A stretch of DNA of 64,000 nt from Bacteroidota bacterium (GTDB lineage: Bacteria > Bacteroidota > Bacteroidia > 2-12-FULL-35-15), in the NCBI GenBank assembly GCA_947504725.1, contig CANNHN010000002.1, forward strand, positions 372,001 through 436,000. The letters run 5' to 3'. Positions 36,343 through 42,746 of the stretch are shown piece by piece. A program made the position numbers and the translations under genes. Every line of letters begins with the position of its first letter. The first letter of the stretch is position 1. The notes under the pieces were generated by a model that saw nothing but the letters and a program-made list of their open reading frames with translations, had not been told where the DNA came from and made no database searches.

Positions 36343-36909
36343 TTATTTATTGTTGTATGCACTCATCGTGCGTTGTAATCCTATAGTAGCAAAGCCTTGT
36401 ATCATTTCAATTGCAAGTTTTACTCTTGGTTCTAATCCTTTTTTTTCTTCATCATCCCATTTACCTAAAACGTAATCCACTTGTTTGCCTTTTGCGAATT
36501 CACTTCCAACTCCAAAACGTAATCGTGCATATTCAGAACTTGCTAATGTTTCTTGAATACTTTTTAATCCATTGTGTCCCCCATCACTTCCTTTTCCTTT
36601 CATTCGAACCGATCCGAAAGGCAAAGCTAAGTCATCTGTAATGATTAAAACATTTTCTTTTGCAATTTTCTCCGCTTGCATCCAATAGTTTACCGCTTTT
36701 CCACTCAGATTCATGTAAGTAGAAGGTTTTATTAAAAACAATGTTTTTCCTTTAAACTTATAAGTTGCAATAGAAGCGAGCTTGTCAACACCAAATTTGA
36801 AATTGTTTTCTTTTGCAATTGAATCCAAAATAGTGAATCCGATATTGTGTCGTGTATCTTCATACTCCTCTCCAATGTTTCCTAATCCAACAATTAAAAA
36901 TTTACTCAT
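36343..36909 (-). CDS. pth: Peptidyl-tRNA hydrolase
   Basis: This 188-residue enzyme recycles peptidyl-tRNA that drops off ribosomes. Motifs are LIVGLGNIGEEYEDTRHNIGFTI (with catalytic His), KPSTYMNLSGKAV, IITDDLALPFGSVRMKGKGSDGGHNGLKSI and YARLRFGVG. It follows prs and rplY, a common Bacteroidota order. The ATG is 5 nt after a TATTTTTG box, so it probably has its own leaderless promoter. Confidence 0.95.
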   Translation of the reverse strand: MSKFLIVGLGNIGEEYEDTRHNIGFTILDSIAKENNFKFGVDKLASIATYKFKGKTLFLIKPSTYMNLSGKAVNYWMQAEKIAKENVLIITDDLALPFGSVRMKGKGSDGGHNGLKSIQETLASSEYARLRFGVGSEFAKGKQVDYVLGKWDDEEKKGLEPRVKLAIEMIQGFATIGLQRTMSAYNNK

Positions 36910-36913
36910 ACAT

Positions 36914-36921
36914 CAAAAATA
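36914..36921 (-). promoter_or_regulatory. -7 box abutting the pth start codon
   Basis: The minus strand reads TATTTTTG-ATGT-ATG. The exact TAnnTTTG match 4 nt before the start predicts a leaderless mRNA. Confidence 0.5.
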
Positions 36922-36945
36922 CAAAATCCATCCAACTCGTAAAAA

Positions 36946-36986
36946 TAAAAATCCCGCTATCACGAAAGTTTCGGATGCGGGATTTT
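36946..36986 (-). terminator. Terminator after rplY
   Basis: A stem AAAATCCCGC / GCGGGATTTT with an inner extension lies between rplY and pth and separates their transcripts. Confidence 0.75.
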
Positions 36987-37001
36987 AATGTTAAGGAAGA
37001 A

Positions 37002-37634
37002 TTATTTTTTTGCAGCAGGCTTAGCGGCAGCAGCAGCAGGTGTAGCAGCAGCAGCAGCAGGTGCAGCAGTTTTTGTTTCTTCAACAGCAGCAGCACGCGT
37101 AACTTGAACGTTAACAACAGTAACGTTAGCAGCATTTAAAAATGTTAGTCCATCAAATTTCAAGTCACTAACTCGAACCAAATCACCGATTTCTAAGTTG
37201 TTGATAGCGATATCAATTGTATCAGGCATTTTTTCTACTAAACCTTTTACTTTTAATGTTTTTAATTTTTTATTCAATTTACCACCATTTCTAACTCCTG
37301 GAGAAGTTCCAGTTGTTTTTACTGGGATGCTCATTGTTACTGGTTTCCCAGCAATGATTTCTAAAAAATCAACATGTAAAAGATTGTCTTTTACACTGTG
37401 GAATTGTGCTTCTTGTAAGATAGCTTTGAATTTTTTTCCGTCAACGTCTAAGTCCACTGTATTTACGTGTGGAGTATAAATCAAGTCTTTAAAGTCTGCT
37501 TCTAACACAGAAAAGTGAACTTGTTCTTTACCTCCGTACAATACACATGGCACTCGCTTTGCATTTCTCAAAGCTGTTGCATCTGTTTTCCCTACGTTCG
37601 CTCTTGGCGAACCGCTAATAGATACTGATTTCAT
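37002..37634 (-). CDS. rplY: 50S ribosomal protein L25/general stress protein Ctc
   Basis: This 210-residue protein binds 5S rRNA. The N-terminal L25 beta barrel (ISGSPRANVGKTDATALRNAKRVPCVLYGG) is followed by the TL5/CTC C-terminal domain (HVDFLEIIAGKPVTMSIPV, LVEKMPDTIDIAINNLEIGDLV). The last ~35 residues are an Ala/Pro/Lys tail, a low-complexity extension common in Bacteroidota. Two competing hairpins in the spacer before its start may regulate it. Confidence 0.95.
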   Translation of the reverse strand: MKSVSISGSPRANVGKTDATALRNAKRVPCVLYGGKEQVHFSVLEADFKDLIYTPHVNTVDLDVDGKKFKAILQEAQFHSVKDNLLHVDFLEIIAGKPVTMSIPVKTTGTSPGVRNGGKLNKKLKTLKVKGLVEKMPDTIDIAINNLEIGDLVRVSDLKFDGLTFLNAANVTVVNVQVTRAAAVEETKTAAPAAAAATPAAAAAKPAAKK

Positions 37635-37653
37635 TTTGTTATTTTATTTGTTT

Positions 37654-37700
37654 GTTGATTGTTGCGCCAGCCAATCAACGTTTATATATAATTGGCGCAA
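37654..37700 (-). promoter_or_regulatory. Candidate L25 leader: two mutually exclusive hairpins in the prs-rplY spacer
   Basis: In the mRNA the order is A1 (TTGCGCCA), 13 nt, B1 (GTTGATTG), 2 nt, A2 (TGGCGCAA), immediately B2 (CAATCAAC), then 19 nt to the rplY ATG. A1/A2 and B1/B2 are perfect 8-bp complements that interleave. With no linker between A2 and B2 a full pseudoknot is sterically unlikely, so the two hairpins probably compete. There is no terminator T-run, so translational control is likelier. Confidence 0.5.
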
Positions 37701-37712
37701 TGTCTTTACTAT

Positions 37713-38648
37713 TTATGATACAATAAAATTGGAGCTGATGGATTCGAAGCTATGCACACTGTGCAATACTTTTCCGAATAATTCGGCAACCGATAGTACT
37801 TTAATTTTGCTAGATTGTTGAGTTAAAGGAATGGTATCTGTTACCACCAACTCTAAAATTCTTGATTTTTCAATGTTTTCGTAAGCCTTTCCGGAAAGAA
37901 CAGCATGTGTACAAACTGCTCTAACACTATTAGCGCCTCTATCCAACATCATGTCCGCTGCTTTTGTCAATGTTCCGCCAGTATCAATTAAGTCGTCCAC
38001 CAATACAATGTCTTTCCCTTCTACATCACCAATAACGGTCATACTCTCAATTACATTTGCTTTTGCACGTTGTTTGTAACAAATAACGATATCTGATTTC
38101 AAAAATTTTGCATAAGCATTCGCTCTTTTAGAGCCACCCATATCTGGTGCCGCCATCGTTAAATTTGGCAAATTCAATCCTTGTATATAAGGTAAAAAGA
38201 TAGAAGAAGCATATAAGTGATCAACAGGGAAATCGAAAAATCCTTGAATCTGATCTGCATGTAAGTCCATGGTAACAATGCGTGTAGCTCCTGCCGCAGA
38301 AAGCAAGTTCGCAACCATTTTAGCGCCAATAGCAACACGGGGTTGATCCTTACGATCCTGACGAGCATACCCAAAATAAGGTAAAACCGCGATAATTTGA
38401 TGAGCTGAAGCGCGTTTTGCCGCATCAATCATCAATAAAAGTTCAAATAAATTATCTACAGGAGGCATAGTGGACTGTATAATAAACACATCGCTTCCAC
38501 GCACAGTTTCTTCGTAAGAAGTCTGCATTTCCCCATCGCTAAAGCGAAGAAGAGAAACTTTACCCAATTCTTGTCCATACGTTTTAGCGATGTTTTCAGC
38601 TAAAGTGCGAGTGGTGGAGCCCGAGAATAATTTTACTTTATAGTTCAT
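37713..38648 (-). CDS. prs: Ribose-phosphate pyrophosphokinase
   Basis: This 311-residue enzyme makes PRPP from ribose-5-phosphate and ATP for nucleotide, His and Trp synthesis. Motifs are FSDGEMQTSYEETVRGSDVFIIQST, YFGYARQDRKDQPRVAIGAKMVANLL, MDLHADQIQGFF, the flexible loop with PDMGGSKRANAYAK, and the PRPP loop DDLIDTGGTL. It is first in a prs-rplY unit. Confidence 0.96.
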   Translation of the reverse strand: MNYKVKLFSGSTTRTLAENIAKTYGQELGKVSLLRFSDGEMQTSYEETVRGSDVFIIQSTMPPVDNLFELLLMIDAAKRASAHQIIAVLPYFGYARQDRKDQPRVAIGAKMVANLLSAAGATRIVTMDLHADQIQGFFDFPVDHLYASSIFLPYIQGLNLPNLTMAAPDMGGSKRANAYAKFLKSDIVICYKQRAKANVIESMTVIGDVEGKDIVLVDDLIDTGGTLTKAADMMLDRGANSVRAVCTHAVLSGKAYENIEKSRILELVVTDTIPLTQQSSKIKVLSVAELFGKVLHSVHSFESISSNFIVS

Positions 38649-38668
38649 TGCCTTTTTTATAAGGGTTG

Positions 38669-38699
38669 CAAATGTAGTAAAAAACGGACCTTTGACAAA
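38669..38699 (-). promoter_or_regulatory. Canonical Bacteroidota promoter of prs
   Basis: The minus strand has TTTG (38696-38699), a 19-nt spacer, and TACATTTG (38669-38676), matching the Bacteroidota TTTG-N19-TAnnTTTG housekeeping promoter. The leader to the ATG at 38648 is about 15 nt. Confidence 0.75.
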
Positions 38700-38782
38700 G
38701 AAAATTCATGGTTTTAGTCGTATTTTTTTGCTAATCCAAAACAAATCGATAGTTTTGCGTCCCGCTTTCCCAAATTATCAAT

Positions 38783-38862
38783 GCCCAGGTGGCGGAATTG
38801 GTAGACGCGCTGGTCTCAAACACCTGTGGGAAACCGTACCGGTTCGACTCCGGTCCTGGGTA
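38783..38862 (+). tRNA. tRNA-Leu (anticodon CAA)
   Basis: An 80-nt cloverleaf: acceptor GCCCAGG/CCTGGGT (G1-U72 wobble), D arm with GGCGGAATTGGTAGACGC, anticodon loop CTCAAAC giving CAA, a short class II variable arm, and T arm ACCGG-TTCGACT-CCGGT. CCA is not encoded. The anticodon stem has a U28-U42 mismatch. The 3' 55 nt recur at 42480-42534, making this the likely attachment site of the following accessory region. Confidence 0.93.
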
Positions 38863-38866
38863 CAAA
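38812..38866 (+). repeat. Left 55-nt direct repeat (tRNA-Leu 3' half)
   Basis: This runs from the anticodon stem to just past the discriminator base. It matches 42480-42534 at 53 of 55 positions by eye, with no gaps. Confidence 0.8.
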
Positions 38867-38903
38867 GCTCCAAAAAAAGGAAACTTTTTTTGGAGCTTTT
38901 TTT
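38864..38903 (+). terminator. Terminator after tRNA-Leu
   Basis: A long perfect stem AAAGCTCCAAAAAAAG / CTTTTTTTGGAGCTTT with a GAAA loop and T-run directly after the tRNA. Confidence 0.85.
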
Positions 38904-39050
38904 CTTTTCAAATTAAGGTATGGTGTTCAATTTCTTAATTTTTATCATTGCTTGAAATCATCCGAATCTTTCAAAAACGATTTTTAATTCTACTAAAACA
39001 GATAAAATTATCTTATTGATAAACAGTCGATTAGTTTTATATCGGCTATT

Positions 39051-39082
39051 TTGTTTAATTTATTGGCAATAAAGTTAAACAA
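39051..39082 (+). promoter_or_regulatory. 32-bp inverted repeat before the fasciclin gene
   Basis: TTGTTTAA (39051-39058) and TTAAACAA (39075-39082) are separated by 16 nt, exactly as at the two ECF-sigma sites; the first 15 nt match the 23568 copy as read toward the gene. It ends 49 nt before the ATG. Confidence 0.7.
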
Positions 39083-39131
39083 AAATTACGTTGTTGTGTT
39101 TACTAAATAAATCAACTAAAAAACAGAAAAA

Positions 39132-39644
39132 ATGAAAAAACAAATGAAATCAGGATTAGTAGCTGTAGCATTATTATTTGCAGGAGCTGTAAGTGCACAA
39201 TCATCAGATATAGTAGACGTAGCAATTAGTTCAAAAGATCACACGACACTAGTGGCAGCTGTTAAAGCAGCTGACTTAGTAACGACATTAAAAAGCAAAG
39301 GACCTTTTACAGTATTTGCACCTACAAACAGTGCATTTGACAAGTTGCCAAAAGGAACAGTTGAAAATTTATTGAAACCAGAAAACAAAGCCGATTTAGC
39401 GAAACTGCTTACATACCATGTTGTAGCAGGTAATTTAAAAGCAAGTGATGTTTTAGCAGCAATCAAGGCTGGAAACGGAAAAGCAGTTGTAAAAACTGTA
39501 CAAGGAGAAAACTTAACTGCTACTTTAGAAAACGGAAAAGTAGTTTTAACGGATGCTAAAGGTGGTAAGGCAACAGTAGTTGCAACGGATTTAGCAGCAA
39601 GTAATGGCGTAGTGCATGTTATTGATACTGTTGTAATGCCATAA
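39132..39644 (+). CDS. Fasciclin (FAS1) domain secreted protein
   Basis: This 170-residue protein has a signal peptide ([18 protein letters not shown]) and one FAS1 domain. Markers are [38 protein letters not shown] (H1), [14 protein letters not shown] and [15 protein letters not shown] (H2). FAS1 proteins are periplasmic or surface adhesion-like domains. Bacterial ones are often induced by light, singlet oxygen or sigma-factor stress pathways. The upstream operator-like repeat links it to the CarH/ECF/photolyase cluster. Confidence 0.9.
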   Translation: MKKQMKSGLVAVALLFAGAVSAQSSDIVDVAISSKDHTTLVAAVKAADLVTTLKSKGPFTVFAPTNSAFDKLPKGTVENLLKPENKADLAKLLTYHVVAGNLKASDVLAAIKAGNGKAVVKTVQGENLTATLENGKVVLTDAKGGKATVVATDLAASNGVVHVIDTVVMP

Positions 39645-39667
39645 TAATCGTAAAAGAAGTTTTTATG

Positions 39668-39701
39668 AAAGGTTGTTTTCGACAGAAGACAACCTTTTTT
39701 T
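39668..39701 (+). terminator. Terminator after the fasciclin gene
   Basis: A stem AAAGGTTGTTTTC / GAAGACAACCTTT (one mismatch) with a GACA loop and T7 run. Confidence 0.8.
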
Positions 39702-40003
39702 ATGTTAAGTAGGATTAATAGTTTCCGCCAATATTAAAAAGAATAGAAAAGCATAGTTTACATTAACAATTTAAACACAATAAAATAGCAGTTCTTTTAG
39801 TCCGATTCGATTTCTTCATAAATATTTTTTAATTAAATGAAACAAGCCAATTATCAGTATGCGATTTTTCTGCTCGTATTTCATTATATATCAAAATGAC
39901 GAATATTCTCTTGAATTGTGCAAACGCTAACTTCACGATTTTACTCAACAAAATGGAGAATTTTTTGTTTCAATAATTAGTATACTCAAAACCCAATAAC
40001 GAT
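39702..40003. other. Non-coding gap before the DUF2805 operon
   Basis: About 300 nt, very AT-rich, with no credible coding frame. A weak GTTTA...TTAAAC inverted element lies at about 39756-39776 but does not keep the 16-nt spacing of the operator family. Otherwise nothing is seen. Confidence 0.5.
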
Positions 40004-40035
40004 TTGTTAATTACATCAAATTTTTATTTACACAT
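40004..40035 (+). promoter_or_regulatory. Degenerate copy of the 32-bp operator motif
   Basis: TTGTTAAT-N16-TTACACAT keeps the spacing and 6 of 8 bases in each half of TTGTTTAA-N16-TTAAACAA. It abuts the ATG at 40036, as the photolyase site does. It is weak in isolation but supported by gene context. Confidence 0.35.
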
Positions 40036-40335
40036 ATGTTAGGAATTGAAAAACATTCACTCAAATTAACGAATTTCGATATAGATCGAATCATCGAAAT
40101 GGCTTGGGAAGACCGAACCCCGTTTGATGCCATTGAATATCAATTCGGACTTAACGAAGCTGCGGTAAAAGACATCATGAAAAACGGATTGAAATCGAGC
40201 AGTTATACATTATGGCGTAAGCGAGTACACAATTGCAAAACCAAACATGTTTCAAAAAGAATTGATGGCATAACGAGGTTTAAATGCAATTTACAACGAA
40301 ACATTTCAAACAATAAAATTTCCAAAAGAAGATGA
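40036..40335 (+). CDS. TIGR03643/DUF2805 family protein
   Basis: This 99-residue protein has the family core MAWEDRTPFDAIEYQFGLNEAAVKDIMKNGLKSSSYTLWRKRV, a helix-turn-helix-like fold, plus a basic tail ending RFKCNLQRN. The biochemical function is unknown. From memory, homologues often cluster with photolyase/cryptochrome-like, SDR and flavin reductase genes, and the last two follow here. The SDR start overlaps its stop by 4 bp (ATGA). Confidence 0.8.
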   Translation: MLGIEKHSLKLTNFDIDRIIEMAWEDRTPFDAIEYQFGLNEAAVKDIMKNGLKSSSYTLWRKRVHNCKTKHVSKRIDGITRFKCNLQRNISNNKISKRR

Positions 40336-41021
40336 GCAAAACATTTTTATTTGCTGGGGCCTCTAGCATAATTGCAAAAGAGGCCGCTAATTTACTAAAG
40401 CAAAAAGGACATCGAGTAATTGGCATAAGTACAAAAGATCGTCATGCATTGTATGACGAATTTTATAAAATTGAAAAGTATGATTTTGGGGCATTCCCTG
40501 AAATTGCAGATTCGATAGATGGTCTCGTGTATTTTCCGGGGACAATTAATCTTAAACCTTTTGGTCGATTAACACAGGCGGAATTTACAACCGATTTTCA
40601 AATAAATAGTTTAGGTGCAGTAGCTTTAACGCAAGCCTATTTAAACAATGTAAAAAAGTCGCCAAATGGTTCTATTGTGTTTTTAAGTTCAGTAGCAGCT
40701 AGTATCGGCCTACCATTTCATTCTTCTATAGCAATGGCTAAAGGTGCAATAGAAGGACTTACAAAAGCTTTAGCAGCAGAATTTGCTCCATCAATTAGGG
40801 TTAATTGCGTTGCACCTTCACTTGTAAATACACCAATGGGGGATAAATTTATTAATACTCCAGAAAAAATGGAGCTTATGAAAAAAAGAAACCCCCTTCA
40901 AAAAGTTGGCAATCCTATTGATGTTGCGAATGCTATCGTGTATTTATTATCTGAAGAATCTTCTTGGGTGACTGGCCAGATTTTAGCGGTTGATGGAGGA
41001 ATGAGTAAAATAAAAAACTAA
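40332..41021 (+). CDS. Short-chain dehydrogenase/reductase
   Basis: This 229-residue SDR has cofactor site AGASSIIAKEAANLL, NNxG-equivalent LVYFPGTI, catalytic Ser in VFLSSVAASIGLP, and C-terminal SSWVTGQILAVDGGM. At the YxxxK site the sequence reads SSIAMAKGAIEG, so the usual Tyr is replaced (SIAMAK) while the Lys is kept. This is unusual and could alter or abolish classical SDR catalysis. It is translationally coupled to DUF2805 and lies 7 nt before the flavin reductase gene. Confidence 0.85.
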   Translation: MSKTFLFAGASSIIAKEAANLLKQKGHRVIGISTKDRHALYDEFYKIEKYDFGAFPEIADSIDGLVYFPGTINLKPFGRLTQAEFTTDFQINSLGAVALTQAYLNNVKKSPNGSIVFLSSVAASIGLPFHSSIAMAKGAIEGLTKALAAEFAPSIRVNCVAPSLVNTPMGDKFINTPEKMELMKKRNPLQKVGNPIDVANAIVYLLSEESSWVTGQILAVDGGMSKIKN

Positions 41022-41028
41022 TTTTTAT

Positions 41029-41682
41029 ATGGAGACACATCTTACGCACAACGATTTAATGGCCATGGAAAAAAGGCTAAGAGGCAATTTGATTAATTCC
41101 GCAGGTGGTTTTAAAAGTGTTTCTTTGATTGGCACTGCGGATAAAAAAAAGCAATCGAACCTCGCCATTTTTAGTTCTATTGTTCATATAGGCGCCTCTC
41201 CACCACTCATTGCTTTTATTGTAAGACCAGATTCTGTTGAACGGAATACGCTAGAGAATATTCTTGAAACGGGGTATTACACGATAAACCACCTGAACGA
41301 GAGCAATTATGAAAAAGGGCACCAAACATCAGCTCGATACCCTAAAGAAATTTCTGAATTTGATGAGGTTGGATTAAAAAGTGTTTATAAAGATGGTTTT
41401 TTAGCCCCTTATGTGGAAGAAAGCAATATCCAACTTGGAATCCAATTTAAGGAGCGAATAGATCTTGTTATTAACGGGACTGTTTTAATTATTGGACAAA
41501 TTCAACATCTGTATTTTCCAAAAGGTTGCTTATGTGAAGATGCGTTTTTGGATCTTGAAAAAGCAAATTCGATTACTTGCTCTGGTCTTGACAGTTATCA
41601 TAAAACGATCCGAATGAATAGATTGAGTTATGCAAAACCAAATCAAAAAATCGAAGTTGTAAAAATGAAATATTGTGAATAA
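41029..41682 (+). CDS. Flavin reductase-like FMN-binding protein
   Basis: This 217-residue protein has the flavin reductase-like (split-barrel) fold: SAGGFKSVSLIGTADKKKQSNLAIFSSIVHIGASPPLIAFIVRPD, then YYTINHLNESNYEKGHQTSARYPKEISEFDEVGL. Such proteins bind FMN and can supply reduced flavin or act as oxidoreductases. It is third in the DUF2805-SDR-flavin reductase operon, a plausible source of reduced flavin in a light or oxidative-stress response. Confidence 0.85.
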   Translation: METHLTHNDLMAMEKRLRGNLINSAGGFKSVSLIGTADKKKQSNLAIFSSIVHIGASPPLIAFIVRPDSVERNTLENILETGYYTINHLNESNYEKGHQTSARYPKEISEFDEVGLKSVYKDGFLAPYVEESNIQLGIQFKERIDLVINGTVLIIGQIQHLYFPKGCLCEDAFLDLEKANSITCSGLDSYHKTIRMNRLSYAKPNQKIEVVKMKYCE

Positions 41683-41707
41683 ATCATTTGAAAAAGGGAA
41701 TGCCTAT

Positions 41708-41800
41708 TTAGTTCTTGTCTTGCTGCTTAATGGATAGGTAAAATCCAATTCCAAATAATAAGCTTATAAGGCCTGCAAAATATGGTATTATATCAGTCAT
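41708..41800 (-). CDS. Small membrane protein, 30 aa
   Basis: The ORF ATG..TAA encodes MTDIIPYFAGLISLLFGIGF... with one hydrophobic helix and a short basic tail (YLSIKQQDKN). It is too short for the ORF track. It begins 1 nt after the stop of the 58-aa ORF upstream, as expected of a translationally coupled pair. No family recognised; it may be a small accessory subunit. Confidence 0.55.
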   Translation of the reverse strand: MTDIIPYFAGLISLLFGIGFYLSIKQQDKN

Positions 41801-41801
41801 T

Positions 41802-41978
41802 TTATTTATTTTGAATTAGTTTTAAATAAATTCCGAATGCTAGAATAGAAGGAACCCAAATTCCTATAAATGTGGCATCACTTGTATTTCCCTGAAAATA
41901 TAAAATTTCTGAAAAAATTAGTGAAAGGATAGCTGCTATAAATAGAAGCTTATCTGCTAGAGTAAATTTGTTAAACAT
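41802..41978 (-). CDS. Small membrane protein, 58 aa
   Basis: The ORF encodes MFNKFTLADKLLFIAAILSL... with two hydrophobic helices separated by a short polar turn (FQGNTSDATF), then GIWVPSILAFGIYLKLIQNK. The codon pattern and tight coupling to the 30-aa ORF downstream support a real gene. The GIWVPSIL phrase looks like a conserved small-protein signature in Bacteroidota, but I cannot name a family. It lies inside the tRNA-bounded region. Confidence 0.6.
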   Translation of the reverse strand: MFNKFTLADKLLFIAAILSLIFSEILYFQGNTSDATFIGIWVPSILAFGIYLKLIQNK

Positions 41979-42127
41979 TTTTTATTTTATATTATAGTTA
42001 CTTTATCTAAACAAACCAAGTTTCAAATAGTTTAAACTACATAAAAAATAAAGTGGATTAATGAATAAATAGCTCATTTTGAGTGCTATATAGTAGCTTG
42101 ACGTTATTAAATAATAATACAATACTT
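41979..42127. other. AT-rich gap
   Basis: This is the likely promoter region of the small membrane-protein pair (minus strand). It contains the perfect palindrome AGTTTAAACT near 42029 and a lone TTGTTTAG half-site without a partner. No coding signal. Confidence 0.3.
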
Positions 42128-42274
42128 ATGAAATACCAAAATGCAATAGGGCGAGATTTAAAGTACTCAAAGCAACGTTCTCGAAAATTAAATGATTTGT
42201 TAGCGAACTATTCAATCATCCCGAAAAAGTCAAGAACCTTTTTACTAATTACTTTGTCACAAATTATTAGAATA
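42128..42274 (+). pseudogene. Remnant of a Dps-like ferritin gene (N-terminus only)
   Basis: MKYQNAIGRDLKYSKQRSRKLNDLLANYSI resembles the first ~30 residues of Bacteroidota Dps (pattern IGLD...SKELAxKLNDLLANYxIFYQN). After that the frame loses similarity and stops after 48 residues. No ferroxidase residues or dimer helices follow. A short open stretch in another frame (about 42309-42446) is not recognisable Dps. Dps would suit an oxidative-stress island. Assigned by pattern memory only. Confidence 0.4.
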
Positions 42275-42479
42275 TAGAAATACCACTGAAACACCAGGTC
42301 AAGTATAATTTTATTATTCTACTTCACTCGATGGTCTTACTATTACCTTAGCAAGGAGAATTGAAACTCACATTTTAAAGTTGAAAACCAAAACGTATTT
42401 GACCAATCTTAAAAAGCATCCTGAAATTGCTCAAAACTTACAATGAAGTATTTTTAAAGCTGCTACCCCGATAGCAATC

Positions 42480-42534
42480 GGTCTCAAACACCTGTGGGAA
42501 ACCTTCCCGGTTCGACTCCGGTCCTGGGTACAAA
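42480..42534 (+). repeat. Right 55-nt direct repeat (displaced tRNA-Leu 3' half)
   Basis: This matches 38812-38866 at 53/55 positions. No tRNA 5' half precedes it. One difference breaks the first T-stem pair (C against T), so it is not a working tRNA. It is followed by its own terminator, as expected if this was the original tRNA 3' end before insertion of the 3.6-kb segment. Confidence 0.8.
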
Positions 42535-42559
42535 ACCTCTCAGAAGTAAGGTTTTTTTT
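42532..42559 (+). terminator. Terminator after the displaced tRNA 3' end
   Basis: AAACCT-N10-AGGTTT followed by a T-run. It occupies the same relative position as the terminator after intact tRNA-Leu but differs in sequence. Confidence 0.55.
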
Positions 42560-42587
42560 ATTTAGTCTAATTCAAGTCTCTATATCT

Positions 42588-42606
42588 ATTACTTTGAACA
42601 AGTAAT
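42588..42606. other. Hairpin in the gap before the T9SS gene
   Basis: ATTACTT-TGAAC-AAGTAAT is a perfect 7-bp stem. A second AT-rich inverted repeat (CAATTA...TAATTG) lies about 40 nt further on. The 42535-42746 gap holds nothing else apart from a weak GACATTTG promoter-like box near 42714. Confidence 0.3.
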
Positions 42607-42746
42607 AAATTAGTCAATTTAGTTCATATTTAATATACAATTATTAAATTTTATTAATTGTGAATAGGTAAGAAATATGAAATTATATTTTTTATTCTGG
42701 AATTAATCAGCGGACATTTGTTTCATAATAATTAAAAACAAAATTT

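Noticed and set aside
37010-37110. GCAGCAGCA-type repeats resembling a microsatellite or CRISPR-like array
   Set aside because: They are the alanine-rich C-terminal tail of ribosomal protein L25; there are no unique spacers.
37654-37700. Reading the prs-rplY element as a true H-type pseudoknot
   Set aside because: There is no nucleotide between A2 and B2 to cross the 8-bp stem, so both stems cannot form together; competing hairpins are more plausible.
38692-38916. 74-aa ORF running through tRNA-Leu
   Set aside because: It overlaps the whole tRNA and its terminator, so it is not a protein gene.
38863-42480. An integrase or transposase gene inside the tRNA-bounded region
   Set aside because: No ORF shows tyrosine or serine recombinase motifs; the remaining fragments are too short and not recognisable.
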